The notes under the pieces are model-generated. The model was not told where the DNA came from and searched no databases. It saw only the letters and a list, made by a program, of their open reading frames with translations. The translations under genes were made by a program, and so were the position numbers. Shown piece by piece: positions 18,538 through 27,301 of a DNA stretch of 47,968 nucleotides; within the stretch, counting starts at the first letter, position 1, and each line of letters starts with the position of its first letter. Source of the DNA: an uncultured Burkholderiales bacterium (GTDB lineage: Bacteria; Pseudomonadota; Gammaproteobacteria; Burkholderiales; Burkholderiaceae); NCBI GenBank assembly GCA_946480465.1, contig CAMLJY010000049.1, forward strand, positions 1 through 47,968, written 5' to 3'.

Positions 18538-21458
18538 ACGGGGTGCGGCTGCGCGCCGCGGCGCTGCTCGCCGCGCTGCTGCCGGCGTCGGTGCTGCTGT
18601 GGCTGCTGGCCAAGGCCGGGCGCCCGGCGTCGTATGGCGACTTCGTCGTCGGCAGCCTGGCCTGGTACCAGGGCGGCAAGCTGCAGGACCTGCTGGCGCC
18701 GCCGCTGGCGCTGGCCGTGTTCGCCGGCCTGCTGGCCTGGAACTGGCGCTCGCTGCAGCTGCTGCAGCGCCACCAGGGCCAGCCGCAGGCGCAGGGGGTC
18801 GCGCTGCAGTGGCTGTGGTGGTCGGTGCCGGCGGCGCTGGCCGTCGCGCCGCGCCTGCTGGACGGCGGGGCGGACCGCGGGCTGCTGGGGCTGTCGCTGG
18901 CGGGGCTGCTGACGGTGTCGCTGGCAACGGCGCTGCAGCTGCGGCGCCACGAGGCGGTCGATGCCGAGCGCAGCAGCCACGCTCTGCTGGCCGGCCTGGC
19001 GCTGGGCCTGTGGCCGCTGTCGCTGGCGCTGCTGCTGGGCCGGGCCGTGGGGCTCGGTGCGCCACTGTCATGGCTGGCCGCCTCCGAACGGCTGCTGGCC
19101 GTGGCGCCGCCGCTGGCCATGGCGGGCCTGCTGCTCGGGGCGGCACTGGCGCTGCTGCCCGGCCCACGCGGCCTGGCGCTGTTGCGGCGCGCGGTGCCGG
19201 TCGCGCAGGTGGGCTTGGCGGGCCTGCTGGCGGGCCTGCTGCCTGCCGGCCTCGCGACGGCTGACGCGCCTTTCGTGCCTTATCCCTCCACCGGACGCCT
19301 GGCCTGGCTGGTGGCGGTGCTGGTGCTGCTGGCGCTGGCGGACGTGGGGCGGCGCGGTCGCCGCGCCGCGCTCGAAGGGGCGGATGCCGCCGGCCTGCGC
19401 CGGCTGTGGTCGCCCTGGGTGCTGCTGGGCGTGCTGCTGGCGCTGCGCTTCGGCGGCACGCTGGCGCCGCACGTGCGGCCGGACGACTACCACTTCGGCG
19501 AACGCCTGGTCGGGCTGCTGGCCTACCGGCACGGCGCGCTGGCGTACGTCGACCACCTGCCCGCGCACGGCCTGCTGGAGGACGATCTCGGCGCTGCCCT
19601 GTCGTCGCTGTTCTTCGACGGCCTGGCGGGCACGGTGGTGCAGGGTGGCGTGCTCGGCCTGGCGCTGCTCGCGGGTGGCGCCTTCCTTGCAATGTACGCG
19701 GCCACGGGCAGCATGCTGCCGGCCGGGATGGCCCTGCTGCTGGTGGGCACGGAGCCGGCCTGGTCCTTCTGGCTGCTGCTGCTCGCCGCCTGCGGCGCCT
19801 GGTTCGGCGGCCGCCTCGCGGCTCGGCCTGGCCGCTGGCTGGTGGCCTGGGCCGCCAGTGCCGTCGTGCTGGTGCTGGCTGCGCCGTCGTTCGGGCTGCT
19901 GGCAGCGGTGGCTTCGCTGCCGCTTGCCGCGGGGCAGGTCCGGCGCTGGTGGCGAGCACGCGCGGCCGGTGCCTGGCGCTGGCCGGCGGCGCTGCTGCTG
20001 GGCGGCCTGGTGCTGCTGCTGGCCACGCCGCTGGCGCGCATGCTGGCCGGTGCGGTGCGCTACGTCGCCGACAACGGCAGCGTCAACCAGCTGGCCTACG
20101 GCATCCCGTGGAGCCTGAGCTGGACGGCGCCGGTGCGGCACGGCCTGCTGTTCGAGGCGCTGCGCATGTCCTGGCTGGCCGCGGTGGCGGTGTGCGGCTG
20201 GCTGGGCTGGCGCGCCTGGCGCACGCCGGGCACCGACGCCATGCTGCGCTGGCCGCCGGTGGTGCTGCTGCTGCTCGGACTGCTGCTGATGCCGTATTCG
20301 ATGGGCCGCATCGATCCCGGCGACGTCTCCCGCGCCGGCCATGTCAGCGTGGTGCTGGGCATCTTCATGCTGCCGCTGGTGCTTTGGCCGGCCTTGCAGC
20401 CGGCGGGGCGCGCGGCGGCGGCGCTGCTGCTGGCCTTCGTCGCGGCCGCGGTCAACCCGTCCACCCTGGGCAGCGCGGCGCTGGCCGCGGCGGCCGCGCC
20501 GCGGGTGCCGGCCGACCTGTCGAAGGACGGCCGCGCCGCCGGCCTGCCGGGCCTCGGCCGCGGCTGGGTCGACGAGGCCCAATGGACGCGGCTGCAGCGG
20601 GTGCGTGCCGCGCTGGGCGAGCGGCTGCCGCCGGGCGAGCCCTACCTTGACCTGACGAACCGCTCCGCCCAGCATGCCTACCTCGGCCGTCCGGCACCGG
20701 CACCGGTGGCCGCGCCCTACAACCTGGTGGCACCGGCGCAGCAGCAGCGCGTGGTGGCCGCCCTGGCCGCCGCGCCGCCGCGACTGGCCCTGCTGGCGGC
20801 CGACACCATTACCCACGACGGCGGCGGCCTGGCGCTGCGCAGCCCGGCGCTGTACCGCTTCGTGCTGGACCACTACCTGCCGCGTGAAGTGAACGGGCTG
20901 ATCGTGGCCGAGCCGCGGCCACCGGGTGGCCTGCCCGCGGCCACGCCGCAGGAGGCCCTGCTGTTCGAGAAGGCCTTTGCGTTGTCCGACCTGGGGCCGC
21001 TGCCGCAGGCCTGGGGCCGGTCCGAGTCCCGGCTGGCCGCCCGCATGCAGCCGGTGCGCCGCTTCGACGCCGCCGCCTGGTCCGCGACCCAGCTGCTGCG
21101 CGATGGCACCGGCTGGCGGCCGGCCGGCCCGCAGCCGGCATTGACGCTGGACCTGGCCGGGCACCTGCTGGACGGGGCCGAAGGCGGACTGCTGCGGCTG
21201 CAACTGCTCTGCGCCGTGCCGCAGCCGGCGGCGCGCGTGCGCCTGAGCTGGTGGGGCGGCCTGGGCACCAGCGCGCAGCAGCCGGCGCAGCTGCTGTTCA
21301 GTGCCGAACCCGGCGTGCTCATCGTGCCGCTGGACGCGCAGCCGCGCTGGACACTGATGCGCCGCATCGACGGACTGCGGGTCGAGTTCGACCAGGCCGC
21401 GGGCTGCGGCACGGTCGGGCTGCACGGCATGGCACTGATGCGGCGCGCGGCCTCCTGA
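18534..21458 (+). CDS. Large polytopic membrane protein, possible GT-C type glycosyltransferase
   Basis: 974 residues, starting with GTG that overlaps the previous stop (GTGA). About 15 hydrophobic segments fill residues 1 to about 660, followed by a roughly 300-residue soluble region. Around residues 317-323 lies DDYHFGE, and further on DHLPAHGLLEDD. Acidic residues in the loop after an early helix plus a D/H/GE pattern are features of GT-C enzymes that use lipid-linked sugars (ArnT/PMT-like families). No signature is strong enough for a family name. As the last gene of the block, after flippase-like and GT2 genes, transfer of the sugar outside the membrane is the inferred role. Alternatives are a polymerase or ligase. 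Confidence 0.65.
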   Translation: MNGVRLRAAALLAALLPASVLLWLLAKAGRPASYGDFVVGSLAWYQGGKLQDLLAPPLALAVFAGLLAWNWRSLQLLQRHQGQPQAQGVALQWLWWSVPAALAVAPRLLDGGADRGLLGLSLAGLLTVSLATALQLRRHEAVDAERSSHALLAGLALGLWPLSLALLLGRAVGLGAPLSWLAASERLLAVAPPLAMAGLLLGAALALLPGPRGLALLRRAVPVAQVGLAGLLAGLLPAGLATADAPFVPYPSTGRLAWLVAVLVLLALADVGRRGRRAALEGADAAGLRRLWSPWVLLGVLLALRFGGTLAPHVRPDDYHFGERLVGLLAYRHGALAYVDHLPAHGLLEDDLGAALSSLFFDGLAGTVVQGGVLGLALLAGGAFLAMYAATGSMLPAGMALLLVGTEPAWSFWLLLLAACGAWFGGRLAARPGRWLVAWAASAVVLVLAAPSFGLLAAVASLPLAAGQVRRWWRARAAGAWRWPAALLLGGLVLLLATPLARMLAGAVRYVADNGSVNQLAYGIPWSLSWTAPVRHGLLFEALRMSWLAAVAVCGWLGWRAWRTPGTDAMLRWPPVVLLLLGLLLMPYSMGRIDPGDVSRAGHVSVVLGIFMLPLVLWPALQPAGRAAAALLLAFVAAAVNPSTLGSAALAAAAAPRVPADLSKDGRAAGLPGLGRGWVDEAQWTRLQRVRAALGERLPPGEPYLDLTNRSAQHAYLGRPAPAPVAAPYNLVAPAQQQRVVAALAAAPPRLALLAADTITHDGGGLALRSPALYRFVLDHYLPREVNGLIVAEPRPPGGLPAATPQEALLFEKAFALSDLGPLPQAWGRSESRLAARMQPVRRFDAAAWSATQLLRDGTGWRPAGPQPALTLDLAGHLLDGAEGGLLRLQLLCAVPQPAARVRLSWWGGLGTSAQQPAQLLFSAEPGVLIVPLDAQPRWTLMRRIDGLRVEFDQAAGCGTVGLHGMALMRRAAS

Positions 21459-21565
21459 GCCCCACTGCCGCCCGCTGCCCGTCGCGGCCGGGCGGACTGG
21501 GGGCCGGCGGTCGAGGGGCCGGGCGGTACTAACATGGCCCGGTTCCTCACAGCCCTGCACAGCGC

Positions 21566-23368
21566 ATGACCGCCCACGCCCCGCGCCACCGTTCCACCGC
21601 CGTGCCCCGGGGCCGCGTCGACTGGCGCCAGCTGCTCGACTGGCTGGCGGAGGACGGCTGGGTCAGCGCGGCCGATGCCGAGCGGGTGCAGAAGCGCTTC
21701 GGCGCCGGCGATTCCAGCCTGCCGGCGCTGGTGCGCCTGGGCCGGGCCGGCCTGCAGCGCGGCAACCGGCCGCTGGACACGGAAGCACTGACCGAGTGGC
21801 TGGCCGGCCGGGCGCAGCGGCCCTACCTGCGCATCGATCCGCTGAAGGTGGACGTCGGCCGCGTGGCGGACGTGATGAGCGCGCAGTACGCCGAGATGCG
21901 CAAGGTGCTGCCGGTCAACGTCGGGGTCACCGAGGTGACCATCGCCACCAGCGAGCCCTGGGACACCGCCTGGGTCGGCGAGATCGAGTCGCACGCCCGC
22001 AAGCGGGTCAAGCTGGCGGTGGCCAACCCCGAGGACATCGCGCGTTACACGACCGAGTTCTACACGCTGGCCAAGTCGGTGCGGCAGGCGCAGAAGAGCG
22101 GCGAGTCCTCGGCCTCCGCCAGCTTCGAGCAACTGGTGGAGCTGGGCAAGAGCAACAAGCAGCTCGACGCCAACGACCAGGGCGTGGTGCAGGTGGTGGA
22201 CTGGCTGTGGCAGTACGCCTTCGACCAGCGCGCCAGCGACATCCACCTCGAGCCGCGGCGCGAGATGGGCGCCATCCGCTTCCGTATCGACGGCGTGCTG
22301 CACACCGTCTACCAGGTGCCGCAGACCGTGATGAGCGCGATGACTGCCCGCATCAAGCTGCTGGGCCGCATGGACGTGGTGGAGCGCCGCCGGCCGCAGG
22401 ACGGCCGCATCAAGACCAAGCGCCCGGACACCCCGGAAGGCCCCGGCGGCGAGGTCGAGATGCGCCTGTCGACGCTGCCCACCGCCTTCGGCGAGAAGAT
22501 GGTGATGCGGGTGTTCGATCCCGAGACGGTGGTCAAGAGCGTCGAGCAGCTGGGCTTCTCGTCGCACGACGGCGAGCGCTGGCAGGCGTTGACGGCTCGG
22601 GCGCACGGCATCATCCTGGTCACCGGCCCGACCGGCAGCGGCAAGACGACGACGCTGTACTCCACGCTGAAGGCGCTGGCGACCGACGAGGTCAACGTGT
22701 GCACCGTGGAAGACCCGATCGAGATGATCGAGCCCGCCTTCAACCAGACGCAGGTGCAGCCCGCGCTGGACATGGGCTTCGCCGAAGGCCTGCGCGCGCT
22801 GATGCGGCAGGACCCGGACATCATCATGGTCGGCGAAATCCGCGACCTGGCCACCGCGGAGATGGCGATCCAGGCCGCGCTGACCGGCCACCTCGTCTTC
22901 AGCACCTTGCACACCAATGACTCGGCCTCGGCCATCACCCGGCTGGCCGACCTGGGCGTGCCGACCTACCTGATCACCGCCACGGTGATCGGCGTGCTGG
23001 CGCAGCGCCTGGCGCGCACGTTGTGCCCCACGTGCAAGGCGCGCGACGACGCGCTGGACCGCGCCGCGATCGACGAGTTCGCGAAGCCCTGGCGCCTGAA
23101 CGGCGGCGTGCGGCCGTACAAGCCGGTCGGCTGCCTGGAGTGCCGCCACACCGGCTACCGTGGACGCGTCGGCCTCTACGAGCTGCTGCTCGTCGGCGAC
23201 GACGCGAGGCGCGCGATCCATCCCACGCTGGACATCGCGGCGCTGCGGCGCCAGGCCGTCAAGGAAGGCATGCGGCCGCTGCGCCTGTCCGGCGCGATGA
23301 AGGTGGCCGAAGGCGTGACGACGATCGAGGAAGTGCTGCGCTCCACGCCGAACTGGAACGACGCCTGA
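21566..23368 (+). CDS. GspE/PilB-family secretion ATPase, orphan
   Basis: 600 residues of a hexameric AAA-like ATPase that drives pilus or type II secretion assembly. Domains: N-terminal GspE-N region (residues 15-140); N2/ATPase from about 210. Walker A is GPTGSGKTT at 354-362, the aspartate-box region is EDPIEMIEPAFNQ, Walker B is near GEIRD at 423, and the His box is HTNDSASAITRL. A zinc site is formed by CPTC (487-490) and CLEC (523-526). No other secretion or pilus gene is in the window, so its partners are elsewhere or it serves an unknown role. It begins 107 bp after the membrane-protein gene. Confidence 0.85.
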   Translation: MTAHAPRHRSTAVPRGRVDWRQLLDWLAEDGWVSAADAERVQKRFGAGDSSLPALVRLGRAGLQRGNRPLDTEALTEWLAGRAQRPYLRIDPLKVDVGRVADVMSAQYAEMRKVLPVNVGVTEVTIATSEPWDTAWVGEIESHARKRVKLAVANPEDIARYTTEFYTLAKSVRQAQKSGESSASASFEQLVELGKSNKQLDANDQGVVQVVDWLWQYAFDQRASDIHLEPRREMGAIRFRIDGVLHTVYQVPQTVMSAMTARIKLLGRMDVVERRRPQDGRIKTKRPDTPEGPGGEVEMRLSTLPTAFGEKMVMRVFDPETVVKSVEQLGFSSHDGERWQALTARAHGIILVTGPTGSGKTTTLYSTLKALATDEVNVCTVEDPIEMIEPAFNQTQVQPALDMGFAEGLRALMRQDPDIIMVGEIRDLATAEMAIQAALTGHLVFSTLHTNDSASAITRLADLGVPTYLITATVIGVLAQRLARTLCPTCKARDDALDRAAIDEFAKPWRLNGGVRPYKPVGCLECRHTGYRGRVGLYELLLVGDDARRAIHPTLDIAALRRQAVKEGMRPLRLSGAMKVAEGVTTIEEVLRSTPNWNDA

Positions 23369-23484
23369 AAAGGGCGTCGATGACCCGCCGCGCTGAGGCC
23401 GGGGCGGCCGCAGCGCGCCGCCGGCCCCGCGCCGCTTACGTCGCTTTACGTGGAAACCACACCGGCCGCCTGGGGACCGCTCCC

Positions 23485-23490
23485 TAGAAT
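23485..23490 (+). promoter_or_regulatory. Possible -10 element (TAGAAT) upstream of tctB
   Basis: CCCTAGAATCC lies 35 bases before the tctB start. There is no good -35 at the standard spacing, so it is only a candidate. See the same hexamer near 9248, 13313 and 29885. Confidence 0.3.
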
Positions 23491-23525
23491 CCCGCTGCAA
23501 CCGGGGTTCTCCCGAGGAGACACAC

Positions 23526-23990
23526 GTGAAGATCAAGAGCCAGAAAGACTTCTGGTCGGGGTTGATGTTCCTGGCGGTAGGCATCGCTTTTGCCTGGGGC
23601 GCCACGAACTACAGCTTCGGCGTCGCGGCCCGTCCCGGGCCCGGCTATTTCCCGTTCGGCCTGGGCATCCTGCTGGCCCTCCTCGGCGGGTTCATCCTGT
23701 TCGAATCGCTGGTCGTCGAGACCGAAGACGGCGAACCCATCGGTTCCTGGGCCTGGAAGCCGCTGTTCGTCATCGTGTTCTCGGTGGCGATGTTCGGCTT
23801 CATCCTGCCGCGCCTGGGCATGCTGATCTCGCTGCCCATCCTCATCGTCGTCACCAGCCTGGCCGGCGATGAATTCCACTGGAAGGACGCGCTGATCAGC
23901 GTGGTCGTGCTGACGCTCGGCTCCTGGCTCGTCTTCATCAAGGGCCTCAGCCTGGTGATTCCGGTGCTGCCGCCTTTCCTGAACACCTGA
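23526..23990 (+). CDS. tctB: Tripartite tricarboxylate transporter, small membrane subunit TctB
   Basis: 154 residues with four hydrophobic segments. The N-terminal KDFWSGLMFLAVGIAFAWGA and ARPGPGYFPFGLGILLALLG are the hallmark of TctB proteins. With TctA it forms the membrane part of a secondary transporter for citrate-like or other carboxylates. The start is at the first ATG-like codon GTG at 23526 preceded by CGAGGAGA. TctA follows after 10 bp. The periplasmic binding protein TctC is not next to it, so substrate specificity cannot be inferred. Confidence 0.9.
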   Translation: MKIKSQKDFWSGLMFLAVGIAFAWGATNYSFGVAARPGPGYFPFGLGILLALLGGFILFESLVVETEDGEPIGSWAWKPLFVIVFSVAMFGFILPRLGMLISLPILIVVTSLAGDEFHWKDALISVVVLTLGSWLVFIKGLSLVIPVLPPFLNT

Positions 23991-24000
23991 AGGCCCCACC

Positions 24001-25509
24001 ATGGAATTCCTCGACAACCTGGCGATGGGCTTCAGTGTCGCCTTCACGCTCCAAAACCTGCTGTATGCCCTGGGCGGTGCCATCCTCGGCACGCTGATCG
24101 GGGTGCTCCCGGGCCTCGGTCCGGTCGCGACCATCGCGATGCTGTTGCCGTCCATCTATGCGCTGGACGCCACGCCGGCGCTGATCATGCTGGCCGGCAT
24201 CTACTACGGTGCGCAGTACGGTGGCTCGACCACCGCGATCCTGATCAACGTGCCCGGTGAGTCGAGTTCGGTCGTGACCGCGCTCGACGGCTACCAGATG
24301 GCGCGCCAGGGCCGCGCCGGCGCGGCCCTGGCGGCCGCTGGCCTGGGCTCGTTCTTCGCCGGCTGCGTCGGCACCATCGTCATCGCGGCTTTCGCGCCGC
24401 CGCTGACCGAGCTGGCCTTCAAGTTCGGCCCGGCCGAGTACTTCTCGCTGATGGTGCTGGGCCTGGTGGGTGCGGTGGTGCTGGCTTCGGGCTCGCTGGT
24501 CAAGGCGATCGCGATGATCATCCTGGGCCTGCTGATGGGCCAGATCAACACCGACGTCATCTCCGGCGTGCCGCGCTACAGCTTCGACATCCCCGAACTC
24601 ACCGACGGCATCAGCTTCGTCGTGATCGCGATGGGCGTGTTCGGCTTCGGCGAGATCGTGGCCAACCTCGGCCGCCCGGCCGAGCACCGCGAGGTGTTCA
24701 CGAAGGACGTGCACGGCCTGTGGCCGACCCGGCAGGACTTCAAGGATGCCTGGCCATCGGTGCTGCGCGGCACCGCGCTGGGTTCCGTCCTCGGCGTGCT
24801 GCCGGGCGGGGGGGCGCTGCTGTCGTCGTTTGCCGCCTATACGCTCGAGAAGAAGATCGCCGGTCCGGCGGGCCGCTTCGGCAAGGGTGACATCCGCGGC
24901 GTGGCAGGTCCCGAGTCGGCCAACAACGCCGGTGCGCAGACCTCCTTCATCCCGATGCTGACGCTGGGCATCCCGCCCAACGCGGTGATGGCGCTGATGG
25001 TCGGTGCGATGACCATCAAGGGCATCCAGCCCGGTCCGCAGGTGATGACCAGCAACCCTGAGCTGTTCTGGGGCCTGATCGCGTCGATGTGGATCGGCAA
25101 CGCGATGCTGGTGATCCTCAACCTGCCGCTGATCGGCATCTGGATCAAGCTGCTGACGGTGCCTTACCGCTTCCTGTTCCCGGCCATCGTCACGTTCTGC
25201 TGCATCGGCAGCTTCACGCTGAACAACAACAACTTCGACGTCTACATGACGGCCGCGTTCTGCATCGTCGGCTACCTTTTCTACAAGCTGGGCTGCGAAC
25301 CCGCGCCGCTGCTGCTGGGCTTCATCCTGGGGCCGATGATGGAAGAGAACCTTCGGCGGGCGCTGCTGCTGTCGCGCGGCGACTGGACGACCTTCGGCAC
25401 CAAGCCGCTGTCGGCCGGCCTGTTGCTCGCCGCCGCCGCGCTGATCGTGATCGTGCTGCTGCCTTCGATCAAGGCGAAACGCGAAGAGGCGTTCAAGGAC
25501 GAGGACTGA
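24001..25509 (+). CDS. tctA: Tripartite tricarboxylate transporter, large membrane subunit TctA
   Basis: 502 residues, about 12 membrane helices. Family signatures: LGGAILGTLIGVLPGLGPVA, GIYYGAQYGGSTTAILINVP, GVLPGGGALLSSFAAYTLEK, and FIPMLTLGIPPNAVMALMVG. TctA is the main transport subunit. It forms an operon with tctB and is closed by a strong terminator. With no TctC in the window, it may use one of the many unlinked TctC proteins typical of Burkholderiales. Confidence 0.94.
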   Translation: MEFLDNLAMGFSVAFTLQNLLYALGGAILGTLIGVLPGLGPVATIAMLLPSIYALDATPALIMLAGIYYGAQYGGSTTAILINVPGESSSVVTALDGYQMARQGRAGAALAAAGLGSFFAGCVGTIVIAAFAPPLTELAFKFGPAEYFSLMVLGLVGAVVLASGSLVKAIAMIILGLLMGQINTDVISGVPRYSFDIPELTDGISFVVIAMGVFGFGEIVANLGRPAEHREVFTKDVHGLWPTRQDFKDAWPSVLRGTALGSVLGVLPGGGALLSSFAAYTLEKKIAGPAGRFGKGDIRGVAGPESANNAGAQTSFIPMLTLGIPPNAVMALMVGAMTIKGIQPGPQVMTSNPELFWGLIASMWIGNAMLVILNLPLIGIWIKLLTVPYRFLFPAIVTFCCIGSFTLNNNNFDVYMTAAFCIVGYLFYKLGCEPAPLLLGFILGPMMEENLRRALLLSRGDWTTFGTKPLSAGLLLAAAALIVIVLLPSIKAKREEAFKDED

Positions 25510-25537
25510 CCCCGGTCCACCTGTCCTCGCGCACGAG

Positions 25538-25566
25538 AAAAGCCGGCCCCGCGGGGCCGGCTTTTT
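25538..25566 (+). terminator. Rho-independent terminator after tctA
   Basis: AAAAGCCGGCCCC and GGGGCCGGCTTTT form a 13-bp perfect stem with a 2-base loop region (GC), followed by T. Because of the A run on the other side it could work in both directions. It lies about 30 bases after the tctA stop. Confidence 0.92.
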
Positions 25567-25639
25567 CTTGGGCACGACAGCGCGGCGGCGGTGCCGGCAC
25601 CACAATCGACCGCACTTCCTCCCGCTGCCGCCGCCTGCC

Positions 25640-27277
25640 ATGCAATCCCCCTTCGACTACCAGAGCCCTTACCCCAGCACCCGCGTGCCGGTCTTTGCGC
25701 GCAATGCCGTCGCCACCTCGCACCCGCTGGCCGCCCAGGCGGGCCTGCGCATGCTGGCCGCGGGCGGCAATGCGGTGGATGCGGCCATCGCCGCCGCCGC
25801 GGCCATGACCATCGTCGAGCCCTGCAGCAACGGCCTCGGCTCGGATGCTTTCTGCATCCTGTGGGATGGCACCCGGCTGCACGGCCTGAATGCCAGCGGC
25901 CGCGCGCCGGCCGCCTGGACGGCCGAGTACTTCAGACGCAAGCACGGCGAGGCCGCGGCGCAGATGCCGGTGCGCGGCTGGGACACCGTCACCGTGCCCG
26001 GCGCCGTATCGGCCTGGGCTGCGCTGAGCGAGCGTTTCGGCCGCCTGCCCTTCGCCGACCTGCTGGCGCCGGCGATCGACATCGCCGAGCGTGGCTACGC
26101 CGTGCCGGCCATCGTCGGCGAGAAGTGGCTGCTGGCCTCGAAGGTCGAGGCGCTGGTGTCGCAGCCGGGATTCGCCGAGACGTTTCTGCCACGCGGCCGT
26201 GTCCCGGCGGTGGGCGAGCTGTTCCGCATGCCCGGTGCGGCCCGCGCACTGCGGCTGATCGCCGCGACCCGCGGCGAAGCCTTCTACCGCGGGGAGATCG
26301 CCGAGGCGCTGGTGCGCCAGTCGCAGTCGCAAGGCGGTGCGCACCAGCTGCAGGACCTTTCGTCCTATCAGCCGGAGTGGGTGGCACCCATCGCGCAGGA
26401 CTACCGCGGCCACACGCTGCACGAGATCCCGCCCAACGGACAGGGCATCGCGGCGCTGATCGCGCTGGGCATTGCCGAGCACTTCGACCTGGCGGCATTG
26501 CCCATCGACGGTCCGGAAGCGCAGCACCTGCTCATCGAGTCGATGAAGCTGGCCTTCGCCGACGTCTACCGCTACGTGGCCGAACCGGGCGCGATGGCGG
26601 TGCGGCCCGACCAGATGCTGGACCCGGCCTACCTGGCCGAACGCGCCAGGCTCATCGATCCGAAGCGCGCGCAGGCCTTCGAGGCCGGCAGCCCGGCCGA
26701 CGCGCACCGCCGCGGCGGCACCATCTACCTCACCGCGGCCGACGAGCGCGGCATGATGGTCAGCTTCATCCAGAGCAACTACATGGGCTTCGGCTCCGGG
26801 GTGGTCGTGCCCGAGTACGGCGTCTCGCTGCAGAACCGCGGCCACGGCTTCAGCCTGGACCCGGCCAGTGCGAACGTGGTGGCGCCGGGCAAGCGGCCCT
26901 TCCACACCATCATCCCCGGCTTCCTGACCAAGGACGGACAGCCGCAGATGAGCTTCGGCGTGATGGGCGGCAACATGCAGCCGCAGGGCCACCTGCAGAC
27001 GCTGGTGCGCATGCTGGACCACCGCCAGCACCCGCAGGCGGCCTGCGATGCGCCGCGCTGGCGCTTCAACCAGGGCCTGTCGGTCAACGTCGAACCGTCG
27101 ATGCCGGCGGCGACGATCGAGGCCCTGCGCGCGCGCGGCCACGCGATCGAGTCCTTCAGCGACAGCTACCAGGACTTCGGCGCCGGCCAGTTCATCTGGC
27201 GACTGGGCGATCCGGCAGTGCAGGGCTACGTCGCCGCCAGCGACCCGCGGCGCGATGGGCTGGTGGCAGGGTTCTGA
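25640..27277 (+). CDS. ggt: Gamma-glutamyltransferase family protein
   Basis: 545 residues of an Ntn-hydrolase proenzyme that cleaves gamma-glutamyl bonds, as in glutathione or other gamma-glutamyl compounds. The N-terminal ATSHPLAAQAGLRMLAAGGN and AAAAMTIVEPCSNGLGSDAF are family signatures. Self-cleavage is expected before Thr361 (RRGGTIYLTAAD), making large and small subunits. MGFGSGVVVPEYG and QNRGHGF follow. No signal peptide is seen, so it is cytoplasmic, unlike periplasmic GGT. It is single and preceded by the tctA terminator. Substrate within the family (glutathione hydrolase, acylase-like) is not certain. Confidence 0.9.
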   Translation: MQSPFDYQSPYPSTRVPVFARNAVATSHPLAAQAGLRMLAAGGNAVDAAIAAAAAMTIVEPCSNGLGSDAFCILWDGTRLHGLNASGRAPAAWTAEYFRRKHGEAAAQMPVRGWDTVTVPGAVSAWAALSERFGRLPFADLLAPAIDIAERGYAVPAIVGEKWLLASKVEALVSQPGFAETFLPRGRVPAVGELFRMPGAARALRLIAATRGEAFYRGEIAEALVRQSQSQGGAHQLQDLSSYQPEWVAPIAQDYRGHTLHEIPPNGQGIAALIALGIAEHFDLAALPIDGPEAQHLLIESMKLAFADVYRYVAEPGAMAVRPDQMLDPAYLAERARLIDPKRAQAFEAGSPADAHRRGGTIYLTAADERGMMVSFIQSNYMGFGSGVVVPEYGVSLQNRGHGFSLDPASANVVAPGKRPFHTIIPGFLTKDGQPQMSFGVMGGNMQPQGHLQTLVRMLDHRQHPQAACDAPRWRFNQGLSVNVEPSMPAATIEALRARGHAIESFSDSYQDFGAGQFIWRLGDPAVQGYVAASDPRRDGLVAGF

Positions 27278-27301
27278 CCGCGCGGCCCGCCGCGCCCGGG
27301 T

